Positions 10,527 through 19,146 of a stretch of DNA of 64,000 nucleotides are shown here, in pieces. Below the pieces are notes generated by a model. It worked only from the letters and a program-made list of their open reading frames with translations, did not search any database and was not told where the DNA came from. Position numbers and translations under genes: made by a program. Origin of the DNA: an uncultured Bacilli bacterium (GTDB lineage: Bacteria > Bacillota_I > Bacilli_A > RF39 > UBA660); contig CALVVN010000024.1 of NCBI GenBank assembly GCA_944363865.1, positions 39,685 to 103,684 of the forward strand. The letters run 5' to 3'. Within the stretch, counting starts at the first letter, position 1. Each line of letters opens with the position of its first letter.

Positions 10527-11064
10527 ATCTCAAAACTTCAAATTCTTGATTTCTAACTCTACCGATATTAGTTGTAGCGTAATTTACATCGTCAACCAAT
10601 AAATCAACATCATTTCCACCTACGCCTCTATCCATCGCTATTGCAATTATAGGCTCTCCGCCTATTTTATCAACATTAAATCTTAAAATTGTCCCACACG
10701 AATACTTACTACTAGTAGCAACAATTCTAACTTTACCATACTCGGAATCTTCAAAATAAATTCCACTTTCTAAAACATTAGTTCTTGGATGACATGCGAG
10801 GATTCCCGAGCATAAAGGACAATCGCCAACATAGGCAGTTAAATCTCCAACAAAAGTCGCTTCAGTGTCATATAACTCACTTAAATATAAACTTTCGTGA
10901 TTTTCTTCAATAACTGCAACTTCCAAAGATTTATTTAAATTAACATTATTTATTTCCACATTATAAGAAGTATCTAAAACATTAGTACTTATTAATAGCA
11001 TCAACACAAATAACATACATGTTCTAACTATAACTAACCATTTTTTAGGTTTATATACTTTCAT
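10516..11064 (-). CDS. secreted or anchored 3D-domain protein
   Basis: 182 residues: one N-terminal membrane segment (~residues 9-26), a linker, then a 3D (three-aspartate) domain over roughly residues 75-182. Family marks are DLTAYVGDCPLCSGILACHP, GKVRIVATSSKYSCGTILRF, IAIAMDRGVGGNDVDLL and the C-terminal FEVLRYGW. The aspartates in MDRG and NDVD are the domain's namesakes. 3D domains resemble lytic transglycosylase folds and act on the cell wall. Bacillus YabE lies at the same position next to ksgA but also has DUF348 and G5 domains, which are absent here. The four cysteines suggest extracellular disulfides or a metal site. Confidence 0.88.
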   Translation of the reverse strand: MKVYKPKKWLVIVRTCMLFVLMLLISTNVLDTSYNVEINNVNLNKSLEVAVIEENHESLYLSELYDTEATFVGDLTAYVGDCPLCSGILACHPRTNVLESGIYFEDSEYGKVRIVATSSKYSCGTILRFNVDKIGGEPIIAIAMDRGVGGNDVDLLVDDVNYATTNIGRVRNQEFEVLRYGW

Positions 11065-11097
11065 TGATACACCTCTTGGCTAAAAATAATTATACTA

Positions 11098-11856
11098 TTA
11101 TTCACTTAAAAAGTCAAAAAGCGTGACCGCATTCAAGCTTGTTATTCTCATAACTTCATCAACACTGGTGTTTTTATAAAATGCAACCTTTTCAGCAATA
11201 ACTGGTATATATTTAGGTTCATTAGTATTTTTTCTATAAGGTTCTGGTGTTAGAAATGGAGAATCCGTTTCTAATAAAATGTATTCCAAAGGAACATTTT
11301 TTATTACTTCGCCTAATTTAGAATTTTTAAAAGTTAATACGCCACCTATTCCCAAAAAATAACCTAATTTAATAAACTCCTTTGCCGTTTCTATACTTCC
11401 ACTAAAACAATGAATAACCCCTTTCAATTTATAATTCTTTAATATTTTTAACATATCATCGGTTGCATTGCGAGAATGAATTATAACCGGTAGATTATAC
11501 TTTGAAGCTAATTTTAACTGAAGTTCAAATATCTCAATTTGTTTTAACACATTATCTTTTGAATAATAATAATCTAATCCAATCTCTCCAACAGCTACTA
11601 CTTTATCATTCCTAATTATTTTTTCCAACTCAAAAAAAGTATTGGTATCAATACTATCAACATTTAATGGATGTATTCCCACCGCAGGATGCAATAAATT
11701 GTACCTTTTATTCAAAGATACAACTTCATAACTTGTATTTAAATCATCGGCACAATTAACAACTTTTAACACATTATTTTTTTTTGCCGAAGCAACAACT
11801 TCATCAATATTTTTACAATCTCTTGAATTAATATGTGCATGTGTATCAACAAACAT
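11098..11856 (-). CDS. tatD: TatD-family metal-dependent DNase
   Basis: 252 residues with the family's metal-binding pattern: MFVDTHAHIN at the N-terminus, AVGEIGLDYYY, PVIIHSRNA, GVIHCFSGS and LLETDSPFL. These supply the histidines, glutamate and aspartate that bind two metals. TatD proteins have exonuclease or endonuclease activity and act in DNA repair or turnover. The gene occupies the place of Bacillus yabD, upstream of the YabE/3D gene, with 34 bases between them. A small hydrophobic reading frame lies 12 bases upstream. Confidence 0.95.
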   Translation of the reverse strand: MFVDTHAHINSRDCKNIDEVVASAKKNNVLKVVNCADDLNTSYEVVSLNKRYNLLHPAVGIHPLNVDSIDTNTFFELEKIIRNDKVVAVGEIGLDYYYSKDNVLKQIEIFELQLKLASKYNLPVIIHSRNATDDMLKILKNYKLKGVIHCFSGSIETAKEFIKLGYFLGIGGVLTFKNSKLGEVIKNVPLEYILLETDSPFLTPEPYRKNTNEPKYIPVIAEKVAFYKNTSVDEVMRITSLNAVTLFDFLSE

Positions 11857-11867
11857 ACTTAACCTCT

Positions 11868-12083
11868 CTACATTTCATACTTAATCCATAAAATACTATA
11901 ATATACTAATAAACCTGCAAAAATTATAGTATATAAATGTATTTTCTCTTTAGCAAATAACATTATTAAAACTACAATATCTACTGCCAAAACTGATAAA
12001 ATTCTTTTTTTGTTTATACGACAATAATTTATTATTTTCATAAGCATCAAACAAACTATAACAATTTCTAAAACCAATTTCAA
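11868..12083 (-). CDS. possible small membrane protein
   Basis: 71 codons beginning with TTG at 12083, with two to three hydrophobic segments (KLVLEIVIVCLMLMKIINY, SVLAVDIVVLIMLFA, YTIIFAGLLVYYSILWI). No Shine-Dalgarno is visible before the TTG or the internal ATGs, which weakens the case. It fills the gap between dut and tatD on the same strand, and the spacing to tatD (11 bases) would suit coupling. No family recognised. It could be a real membrane microprotein or a fortuitous AT-rich frame. Confidence 0.4.
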   Translation of the reverse strand: MKLVLEIVIVCLMLMKIINYCRINKKRILSVLAVDIVVLIMLFAKEKIHLYTIIFAGLLVYYSILWIKYEM

Positions 12084-12107
12084 TTAAAAAAACAAACTTT
12101 TTCAATC

Positions 12108-12135
12108 TTTTACATTTTTTTACATATTTTTACAT
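12108..12135. repeat. three TTTTACAT repeats at exact 10-bp spacing
   Basis: TTTTACAT starts at 12108, 12118 and 12128, with a degenerate fourth copy (TTTGTAT) at 12138. The exact 10-base period places each copy on the same face of the helix. It lies in the 67-base gap just downstream of dut. Confidence 0.6.
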
Positions 12136-12150
12136 TCTTTGTATAAGCAA

Positions 12151-12627
12151 TTATTTTCCGGTACTTCCTAAGCCACCTTTTCTTAACTTTCCAGAACTAA
12201 CCTCATCATCAGTTGTAAAAAACTTAACAAATATTCCTTGGCAAATTGATTGTCCTTTTTTAAAAATTAATTTATCAATGCTTTGATTTTGAACAGAAAT
12301 CCATATATGACCTTCATTTTCACTATTATTGTAATAATCACTATCAATTATACCAACTTGATTTGTCAATCTTACATTGTACTTAAATCCCACACTACTT
12401 CTAACAAACAACATTAGCATTTCATCGCTATTCATTTGAGCTTTGATTCCAGTTGGAACCCTTAGTATTTGATTTGGTTCTAATTCAATATCATTAATTA
12501 AACAAAAATCATATCCAGCACTGTTAATTGTCTTTCTACTAGGTAATTTGTAATCATCATAAACATTTTTGTTCTCACAAACATCTTTTTTAAACTGATT
12601 GTAACTTATTTTTTCAAACTTCCTCAT
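12151..12627 (-). CDS. dut: dUTP diphosphatase
   Basis: 158 residues of the trimeric dUTPase fold. The five motifs are recognisable: I NSAGYDF, II VRSSVGFK, III NQVGIIDSDYYN with the catalytic aspartate in IDSDY, IV GQSICQGIF, and V RKGGLGSTGK, the glycine-rich tail that closes over the active site. It hydrolyses dUTP to dUMP and pyrophosphate, keeping uracil out of DNA and feeding thymidylate synthesis. A longer frame reaches 12660, but GAGGTA at 12634-12639 points to the ATG at 12627. Motif II reads RSSVG rather than the common RSG, within family variation. Confidence 0.92.
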   Translation of the reverse strand: MRKFEKISYNQFKKDVCENKNVYDDYKLPSRKTINSAGYDFCLINDIELEPNQILRVPTGIKAQMNSDEMLMLFVRSSVGFKYNVRLTNQVGIIDSDYYNNSENEGHIWISVQNQSIDKLIFKKGQSICQGIFVKFFTTDDEVSSGKLRKGGLGSTGK

Positions 12628-12642
12628 ATATAATACCTCATT

Positions 12643-12677
12643 AAAAAACAAGAACATCAAGTAAAAATATTCTTGTT
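12643..12677 (-). terminator. intrinsic terminator after spoVT
   Basis: AACAAGAA/TTCTTGTT stem with a 15-base loop, followed on the minus strand by TTTTTT. It ends the spoVT message just before the dut ribosome site. Confidence 0.7.
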
Positions 12678-12728
12678 AGATTATTAAATACTTAACAAAT
12701 AAAGTATATAATAAATAATAATTTATGT

Positions 12729-13250
12729 CTAGTCAGTTTCTAATTTTATTTTTATAAGAGAATCAATTATATCTACTATCAATTTATCTTGGTTAGTAAT
12801 TTCCTTTTCACTTATACATATTATTGAGCCAACTAAATCAGTATTTACTATAATTGGTTTAATATAATAGTTACCTTTTATAACACTATCTTCACATATA
12901 TTTAAATTAATGCCAGTACCAATTTTTCGTTCTTCAAAAATACTGTTTAAATTATTGCCCACTTTTTTATTTTCTAGAACTTTAAAATCATTTTTATTAG
13001 AAAAAATAACATATTCTCTATCTGTAACAATTAATGATATAGGCATTAACTTATTAAATAAATTGATATAACTTATAACTACATCTTTAAAAGTTAAAAG
13101 TCTATGATATTTTTTTAAAATTATATTGTCATTTTCTACATATATTTCTAATTCTTCTCCATCTTTTATATTTAAATTTTTACGTATTTCTTTAGGAATA
13201 ACGATTCTACCTAATTTATCTATTTTTCTAATTAATCCAGTATTTACCAT
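12729..13250 (-). CDS. spoVT: stage V sporulation protein T (AbrB-type regulator)
   Basis: 173 residues, the length of Bacillus SpoVT. The N-terminal swapped-hairpin DNA-binding domain is textbook: TGLIRKIDKLGRIVIPKEIRK, LNIKDGEELEIYVENDNIILKKY. Residues ~60-173 form the GAF-like C-terminal domain that separates SpoVT from AbrB. In Bacillus, SpoVT tunes sigma-G-dependent genes in the forespore. A GAGGTGC precedes the ATG. Gene order mfd-spoVT matches Bacillus apart from ppa, which is inserted between them on the other strand. Confidence 0.93.
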   Translation of the reverse strand: MVNTGLIRKIDKLGRIVIPKEIRKNLNIKDGEELEIYVENDNIILKKYHRLLTFKDVVISYINLFNKLMPISLIVTDREYVIFSNKNDFKVLENKKVGNNLNSIFEERKIGTGINLNICEDSVIKGNYYIKPIIVNTDLVGSIICISEKEITNQDKLIVDIIDSLIKIKLETD

Positions 13251-13304
13251 ATAAGCACCTCATTTTTAGTTTACCTAAATGTGACAAATAATATACGTAG
13301 TTTA

Positions 13305-13333
13305 TTGACAATATTTAATATATAAAATATACT
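13305..13333 (+). promoter_or_regulatory. strong sigma-A type promoter for ppa
   Basis: TTGACA (13305-13310), 17 bases, TATACT (13328-13333). It lies in the divergent spoVT/ppa gap. Confidence 0.8.
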
Positions 13334-13350
13334 CAAGATGGTGAATAATA

Positions 13351-13842
13351 ATGAATTATGTATATGAAAGTATAATTGAAATTCCAATGGGAACAAAAAA
13401 CAAATTTGAAGTTGATAAAAAAAATGGAAAAATAAAATTGGATCGTGTACTGTATAGTGCACTTACTTACCCCGGTGAATATGGCTACATTGAAAATACC
13501 TTATCTCAAGATGGAGACCCACTAGATATTCTAATAATTAGTTCATATCCAACATTTCCTGGCTGTATAGTAGATGCTAGAATAATAGGATACCTAAGTG
13601 TTATTGATAATGGACAACATGATGAAAAAGTTATTGCAGTAGTAGATAAAGACCCTAGATTTGAACACATCAACGATATTGAAGACATAAATCATTTACA
13701 AGCAGAAATAAAAGATTTCTTTCAAAATTATAAAACACTTCAAAAAATCGTAGTTGAAGCAAAAGATTTTCACAATAAAGAAGCGGCTTTAAAATTAATT
13801 GAAGAATGTCAAGAAAGATATAATAATACTAAAAAAGACTAG
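13351..13842 (+). CDS. ppa: inorganic pyrophosphatase, family I
   Basis: 163 residues. Hydrolyses pyrophosphate to phosphate, pulling nucleotide polymerisation reactions forward. Family I marks: IEIPMGTKNKFEVDK, YPGEYGYIENT, the DGDPLDILI signature with metal-binding aspartates (residues ~55-63), VVDKDPRF and a C-terminal helix. It has its own strong promoter and is one of only two plus-strand genes on the left arm, so it faces replication. The spoVT-mfd gap it occupies holds no such gene in Bacillus, suggesting local insertion. GGTG precedes the ATG at a short distance. Confidence 0.97.
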   Translation: MNYVYESIIEIPMGTKNKFEVDKKNGKIKLDRVLYSALTYPGEYGYIENTLSQDGDPLDILIISSYPTFPGCIVDARIIGYLSVIDNGQHDEKVIAVVDKDPRFEHINDIEDINHLQAEIKDFFQNYKTLQKIVVEAKDFHNKEAALKLIEECQERYNNTKKD

Positions 13843-13886
13843 TTTAATCTGTACTTTTTAAAGTATAGAACATTCTAATCTTTTTT
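13832..13886. terminator. bidirectional terminator between ppa and mfd
   Basis: Outer arms AAAGACTAG and CTAATCTTTTTTT pair with one mismatch. An inner TACTTT/AAAGTA hairpin lies between them. T runs follow on both strands. Confidence 0.6.
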
Positions 13887-16800
13887 TATATCAAAGTATC
13901 ATTAATATATAGAACTAATTCTGTCAAGTAAAATATGTAATGTTTATCAATATTTAATTTATTTAATTCAATAAATATTGAATTGCCTCTGTAAATAAAA
14001 TTAAACTTAGTACTAATCTGAGTAGTTTTAATAAACAACTTTTCTATATTCAATTTATCATATAAGTTTTTATTTAATCTTAAAGATATTTTTTGTGTCG
14101 TATTCATTGCAATTACAATATCTAATTTATTTATCAATTTTTCAAGAAGTTCTTGATTCATATATACAATTAGTTTTTCATCTACATATCCGAATCTATC
14201 TTTTATTTCGTTTGCTAATTTATTTAGAGATTCTAGATTATCTATTTCAGTTATTTTTTTATGTATTAAAATTATTATGTCTTGTTCATCTGAATAATTC
14301 TCATCAATATGTGTATCAACATCATCTAAGACTATATCAGTCTCATCTTCTTGTTTATTATTAATTTCTTCATTAACCAGTTCAAGATACATATCAACTC
14401 CAACACTATCTATAAAACCAGCTTGTTCTCTACCTAATAAATCGCCTGCGCCTCTTATACTTAAATCACGCATTGCTAATTTATAACCACTTCCAAGTTC
14501 GGTAAACTCTTTTATAGCTTCTAATCTCTTTTGAGCATTTTCATTCAATACCTTACTTTTATCATACATTAAATAAGCATAGGCAATTTTATCACCACGA
14601 CCAACTCTACCACGTATTTGATATAACTGACTTAAGCCATATTTATCAGCATCTATTACTATCATAGTGTTTGCATTAGGTATATCAATACCATTTTCAA
14701 TAATAGTTGTACTTAACAAAACATCAAACTTTTTACCTGTAAAATCATCCATTATTGCATTAATTTCAATTTTATTCATCTTTCCATGTGCATAACAAAA
14801 CTTTACTTCAGGAATCAACCCTTTTAATTCATTTATAACCTTATCCATGTTAAAAATATTGTTATACAAGATAAATGTTTGGCCTGCCCTTGAATATTCT
14901 TTTAAAATAATTTCTCTTAAAACATACTTGTCGTATGCTATTACGTAAGTTTGTACTGGATACCTATTTTTAGGCGGAGTTTCTATTAAAGATAAATCTC
15001 TAATACCAATCAATGACATTTGTAAACTTCTCGGAATAGGTGTAGCAGAGACATTTAAAACGTGAACATTTTCTTTTATTTTCTTTATTTTTTCTTTATG
15101 CATTACTCCAAATCGGTGTTCTTCATCTACTACAAGCAATCCTAAATCCTTAAATATTATGTCATTGCTTAGTAATCTATGTGTCCCAAAAATAACATCA
15201 ATTTTCCCTGATTTTAAATCATTAATAATTCTTTTTGCATCCTTTAACGATGTATGACGATTAATTAATTCAACATTTACACTAAAGTTCTTAAATCTTT
15301 CCAAAGCAGAATTATATTGTTGATTAGAAAGTAAAGTAGTTGGACACAAATACATTGCTTGCTTTCCATTAAGAATAGTTTTAAATATAACCCTAAAGAT
15401 CACTTCAGTCTTTCCATAACCAACATCTCCACATAATAGTCTATCCATAGGAATTCCGCTTTCTAAATCTTTTTTTATTTCTTCAGTTGATTTAATTTGA
15501 TCTGCTGTAAATTCATACGGAAACTCACTTTCAAAAACTAGTTGAAGTGGATCATCTTTAGAAAAAGGTTCAATTTTAACATTAGCTCTTTTTTTATATA
15601 TCTCTAAAAGTTCATTACTAATGTCTTTAATTCTTTTCCTTATATTCATTTTAGTTTTTTGCCATTCAATACTATTTAATTTGTTAATTTTAGGCTTAAC
15701 CCCTTCTTTAGATGAATACTTATATAATTTATTTATATTATCAATAGATAAGTACAATTTGTCATTACCTTTATACTGAATTAAAATATAATCTTTCTTT
15801 ATTGAATTTTTAGTAATAGTTGAAATACCTTTATAAATACCAATTCCATGGTTTTTATGCACAACATAATCACCAATTTTAAGTTTATCTATATCATTAA
15901 TTTTACTGCCAAACTTATACTTATTTAAAGTATTATAATTTTGTTTTATAACTAAATCATTATCAGATAAATAAATAATATTATTGTAAATAAATCCTGA
16001 ATTTAAATAACAATTTATAACTTTAACATTATTTAAATCTTTTTTTACTCTACTTAAAAAATTACTATTATCAGTACAAAGATACGCATTTTCATTATTT
16101 AATAAGGAAATAAACTTTTCATAGTCATTGTTAAAATTATCAATAGATTTAGCTTCAATAACGTAATCATAGTTTCCATGATTGTCAATTAAATCCAAAA
16201 ATATCTTGTTATTAATTGAAATGTCATTTAACATAAAAACTTGCGAAAAATCATTATCATAATATTTAATTTGATCTATAATATTTTTCATTATATTCTG
16301 ACATTGTGTATTATCCTGTAAAATAACAAACGGATTATTTAAATAATCTAAAACAGAACTTGTATTTTCTTCAAATGTATCTATGACAGGTTTAATTTTA
16401 ATTGATTCTATTTGTTTTATTGTTAACTGAGATTCTTCATTAAAAATAGAAATGTTTAATAATTCATCATCAAAAAAATCTAATCTAATTGGATGTTCTT
16501 CTTGAAATGGAAATATATCCACTACATACCCGCGAATAGCATACTCACCCACATTTGTAACAAGTGACTCTCTTTTATATCCAATATTTTCCAACTTACT
16601 TATTAACATTTCACGTTCAAGTATATTTGACTTATTTAATTCTAAACAATTAGAAAAATAAGTCTCTTTTTTTGGTAATCTTTTTATAAAACTATTAACA
16701 TGACAAATAACAATTTTTTTATCATCATTATCTATAGAATTTAAAAAACTCATTCTCATAAATAATAAATCATCTGATGCCGCGATTGCTTTTTTTGTTA

Positions 16801-17026
16801 AATAATCATCTTCTGGAAAAATATAAACATTTTCAAATGAATGCCTTAAATTATTATACAATTTATTTGCATCGTTTAGCGTTGGAACTAATATAACTAT
16901 ATTTTGTTGCAACGAAAAAAATATATATAACACTAATTGATTATATATTTCATTATTTGACACCGATATTTTTAAATCATTTTTAATTTTAAAATCAAAT
17001 AAATTATTATATATATTACTTTTCAT
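13886..17026 (-). CDS. mfd: transcription-repair coupling factor Mfd
   Basis: 1046 residues. Removes RNA polymerase stalled at lesions and recruits UvrA. An N-terminal UvrB-homology region has GYVVDIFPFQEEHPIRLDFFDDE. The RNA-polymerase interaction domain follows, with KIGDYVVHKNHGIGIYKGI. RecG-like helicase motifs are Walker A CGDVGYGKTEV, DEEHRFGV, SATPIPRSL, LLSTTIIENGIDIPNANT and GRVGRGDK. The C-terminal TRCF domain ends the protein. It is about 130 residues shorter than Bacillus Mfd, in line with the compact genome. It lies eight bases downstream of pth, as in Bacillus except that fin is absent. Confidence 0.97.
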   Translation of the reverse strand: MKSNIYNNLFDFKIKNDLKISVSNNEIYNQLVLYIFFSLQQNIVILVPTLNDANKLYNNLRHSFENVYIFPEDDYLTKKAIAASDDLLFMRMSFLNSIDNDDKKIVICHVNSFIKRLPKKETYFSNCLELNKSNILEREMLISKLENIGYKRESLVTNVGEYAIRGYVVDIFPFQEEHPIRLDFFDDELLNISIFNEESQLTIKQIESIKIKPVIDTFEENTSSVLDYLNNPFVILQDNTQCQNIMKNIIDQIKYYDNDFSQVFMLNDISINNKIFLDLIDNHGNYDYVIEAKSIDNFNNDYEKFISLLNNENAYLCTDNSNFLSRVKKDLNNVKVINCYLNSGFIYNNIIYLSDNDLVIKQNYNTLNKYKFGSKINDIDKLKIGDYVVHKNHGIGIYKGISTITKNSIKKDYILIQYKGNDKLYLSIDNINKLYKYSSKEGVKPKINKLNSIEWQKTKMNIRKRIKDISNELLEIYKKRANVKIEPFSKDDPLQLVFESEFPYEFTADQIKSTEEIKKDLESGIPMDRLLCGDVGYGKTEVIFRVIFKTILNGKQAMYLCPTTLLSNQQYNSALERFKNFSVNVELINRHTSLKDAKRIINDLKSGKIDVIFGTHRLLSNDIIFKDLGLLVVDEEHRFGVMHKEKIKKIKENVHVLNVSATPIPRSLQMSLIGIRDLSLIETPPKNRYPVQTYVIAYDKYVLREIILKEYSRAGQTFILYNNIFNMDKVINELKGLIPEVKFCYAHGKMNKIEINAIMDDFTGKKFDVLLSTTIIENGIDIPNANTMIVIDADKYGLSQLYQIRGRVGRGDKIAYAYLMYDKSKVLNENAQKRLEAIKEFTELGSGYKLAMRDLSIRGAGDLLGREQAGFIDSVGVDMYLELVNEEINNKQEDETDIVLDDVDTHIDENYSDEQDIIILIHKKITEIDNLESLNKLANEIKDRFGYVDEKLIVYMNQELLEKLINKLDIVIAMNTTQKISLRLNKNLYDKLNIEKLFIKTTQISTKFNFIYRGNSIFIELNKLNIDKHYIFYLTELVLYINDTLI

Positions 17027-17034
17027 ATTTACCC

Positions 17035-17574
17035 TTAATTATATTTATTCATTAATTTATCAAAATCTATTCGTAAGTAATCGCCTATAATATTAACAAC
17101 TTTGTTTAATACTTCATCAAGGATAACCTTCTCATCAGGAGAAAACTTTCCCAAAACATAATCTTTCATATCATAGTTAGGTTTTCCAATACCAACCCTA
17201 ACTCGCTTTATATTACTATTGTTAAGATTATCAATAATATTTTTAAATCCGTTGTGACCACCCGCAGAGCCATCTGGCTTTATTTTAACATTTCCTAATT
17301 CAAAAGCCATATCATCATAAATAATTAATATGTCCGCAATATCAATCTTATAATAACTCTTAAACTTTTTTATAACTTCGCCGGACAAATTCATAAAACT
17401 TAATGGCTTTAAAAATATTACATCATTATTGCTATCAACAAAATATTCACCATTAAATTTAATTTTATAATTAACATTTTCAGATAAATATCTATCAATT
17501 GCCATAAATCCAACATTATGTCTAGTATTGCAATATTCATCTCCCGGATTTCCTAATCCAACTATCATTTTCAT
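17035..17574 (-). CDS. pth: peptidyl-tRNA hydrolase
   Basis: 179 residues. Releases peptides from peptidyl-tRNAs dropped by the ribosome. Seen: MIVGLGNPGDEYCNTRHNVGFMAID with the catalytic histidine at ~19; FLKPLSFMNLSGEV; IYDDMAFELGNVKIKPDGSAGGHNG; RVRVGIGKP. The N-terminus overlaps the end of rsmI by four bases (ATGA), suggesting coupled translation. The short C-terminal lid is present. In Bacillus the gene is near mfd too. Confidence 0.97.
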   Translation of the reverse strand: MKMIVGLGNPGDEYCNTRHNVGFMAIDRYLSENVNYKIKFNGEYFVDSNNDVIFLKPLSFMNLSGEVIKKFKSYYKIDIADILIIYDDMAFELGNVKIKPDGSAGGHNGFKNIIDNLNNSNIKRVRVGIGKPNYDMKDYVLGKFSPDEKVILDEVLNKVVNIIGDYLRIDFDKLMNKYN

Positions 17575-18407
17575 TGTTTTTTCTCCTCAAACATATTATA
17601 CAACAGATTTTTACTAATATTATATTTTTTTGAAATATATTTCATAGCGTTTTTCTTTTCCATTCCATAACTAATTAATTCGTTCATTTCAGAAAACGCT
17701 AGTGTTTCATTTTTATTAATTTCATTATTGTCAACAATTATAACAAACTCTCCTTTAGGTTCTTTAAAAAGCTTAATAGCATCTGCAACATTACCTCTAT
17801 AAACTTCTTCATATACTTTTGATATTTCCCGGGAAATAGAAATAATTTTATTTCCCAAGATATTATTAATATTTTGTAAAGTTTTTATCAACCTATGAGG
17901 AGATTCATATAAAACAAATGTAAAGTTGATATTTTTTAACACTTCAAGTTCTCTTTTACATTCTTCATTTTTATTACTTAAAAATCCATAAAAAATAAAT
18001 CTATCTGATTTAATATTTGACATATTCAACGCCGGTAAAAAAGCACATGCTCCTGGCAACGCCACTACCGAATAGCCTGATTCTATTACTTTGTTAACTA
18101 CAACATAACCAGGATCACTTATCAAAGGCGTTCCACGATCAGTAACTAAAGCAACACTTTTTCCTTCTTGCAAATTGTGGATAACTTGTGGATAAATAGA
18201 CATTTCATTAAACTTATGACAAGAAATTAATTTAGTTTTAATTTTATAATGATTAAATAATATTTTAGTTACTCTAGTATCTTCTGAATAAACTACTGAT
18301 ACTCCTTTCAATATTTCTATAGCTCTTAATGTAATATCCAACATATTTCCAATAGGAGTTGGTACAATATATAATTTACTTTTATCATCATAGCTTTTCT
18401 GTATCAT
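17571..18407 (-). CDS. rsmI: 16S rRNA (cytidine-1402-2'-O)-methyltransferase RsmI
   Basis: About 278 residues of the tetrapyrrole-methylase fold. Seen: LYIVPTPIGNMLDITLRAIEILK, EDTRVTKILFNHY, the SAM-site loop TDRGTPLISDPGY, ALPGACAFLPAL and FYGFLSNK. It methylates the 2'-OH of C1402 in 16S rRNA, fine-tuning the decoding centre. The frame opens at a TTG at 18419, but GGAGG (18413-18417) makes the ATG at 18407 the likely start. It overlaps the end of trmN6 by 20 bases, as with Bacillus yabB/yabC. A palindrome matching the Noc box lies inside the gene at 17824-17837. Confidence 0.96.
   Translation of the reverse strand: MIQKSYDDKSKLYIVPTPIGNMLDITLRAIEILKGVSVVYSEDTRVTKILFNHYKIKTKLISCHKFNEMSIYPQVIHNLQEGKSVALVTDRGTPLISDPGYVVVNKVIESGYSVVALPGACAFLPALNMSNIKSDRFIFYGFLSNKNEECKRELEVLKNINFTFVLYESPHRLIKTLQNINNILGNKIISISREISKVYEEVYRGNVADAIKLFKEPKGEFVIIVDNNEINKNETLAFSEMNELISYGMEKKNAMKYISKKYNISKNLLYNMFEEKKQ
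17824..17837. promoter_or_regulatory. Noc-box-like palindrome
   Basis: ATTTCCCGGGAAAT is a perfect palindrome, flanked by T and A to give 16 bp. It equals the Noc binding site known from Bacillus. A half-site TATTTCCC lies 25 bases away at 17849-17856. It is inside rsmI. Confidence 0.65.
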
Positions 18408-19146
18408 CGTTACCTCCAAACATCTTTAATACTTCAACCGTATACTCACCATTTTCATTGTGAATAATTAATGGCTTTTCAACTTTTAAAAGACTTTTCC
18501 CATTTTTTACTGCTTCAACTAAAAACAAGTTAGACATCTGATTATATTTTGGATAAATAAACTGAACTCTTTTTGGCTCTAAATTATTACTTTTTAATTT
18601 CGTTATTATTTCAATAAATCTATCGGTTCTATGTACTAAAAATAAACTACCTTTATTTTTAAGAAGTTTTTTACTTATCGTAATAATATCATCTATTGTA
18701 ATAGAAATTTCATGACGCGCTATAGATTTTTCAACATTTTCATTTAATATACTACCTGATACATATTTAAAATATGGAGGATTAGATACTACTATATCAA
18801 AAGTATCGGTATTATAAATATTAAAAATATTTTTTATATCATCATTATACAATGTAATACGGTTTTCCAAATTGTTAATTTTTAATGATTTTTTAGCTAA
18901 TTTATATATTTCCTTTTGAATTTCAACACCAATTAATTCAACACTATCATTTACTTTCGTTGACAAAATCATTAATATAGGTGCGTTTCCAGTACAAAGA
19001 TCAATTATTTTTTTTACAGTCGGATTTATTTTTATAAAGTTTGATAGTAAAACAGAATCTAAACTAAAATTAAAATATTTATTACATTGAACTATTTTCA
19101 AATTATTAAAATTTAATAAATCATTTACTATTATAGATTTTTTCAT
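18388..19146 (-). CDS. trmN6: tRNA1(Val) A37 N6-methyltransferase TrmN6-like (YabB family)
   Basis: 252 residues, a class I SAM-dependent methyltransferase. Motif I is IIDLCTGNAPILMIL (residues ~47-61), followed by an acidic ELIGVEIQKE. The adenine-N6-type catalytic tetrad is NPPYF, preceded by FDIVVS. The family modifies tRNA adenosine 37 in E. coli; Bacillus YabB lies in the same spot but its substrate is less certain. The start overlaps the ricT stop by four bases, and its 3' end overlaps rsmI, so the three genes look translationally coupled. Substrate assignment is by family only. Confidence 0.88.
   Translation of the reverse strand: MKKSIIVNDLLNFNNLKIVQCNKYFNFSLDSVLLSNFIKINPTVKKIIDLCTGNAPILMILSTKVNDSVELIGVEIQKEIYKLAKKSLKINNLENRITLYNDDIKNIFNIYNTDTFDIVVSNPPYFKYVSGSILNENVEKSIARHEISITIDDIITISKKLLKNKGSLFLVHRTDRFIEIITKLKSNNLEPKRVQFIYPKYNQMSNLFLVEAVKNGKSLLKVEKPLIIHNENGEYTVEVLKMFGGNDDTEKL

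Noticed and set aside
15000..17000. Plus-strand frames inside mfd and other minus-strand genes
   Set aside because: Low-complexity Ile/Leu/Tyr-rich translations without ribosome sites, typical of the antisense of AT-rich genes.
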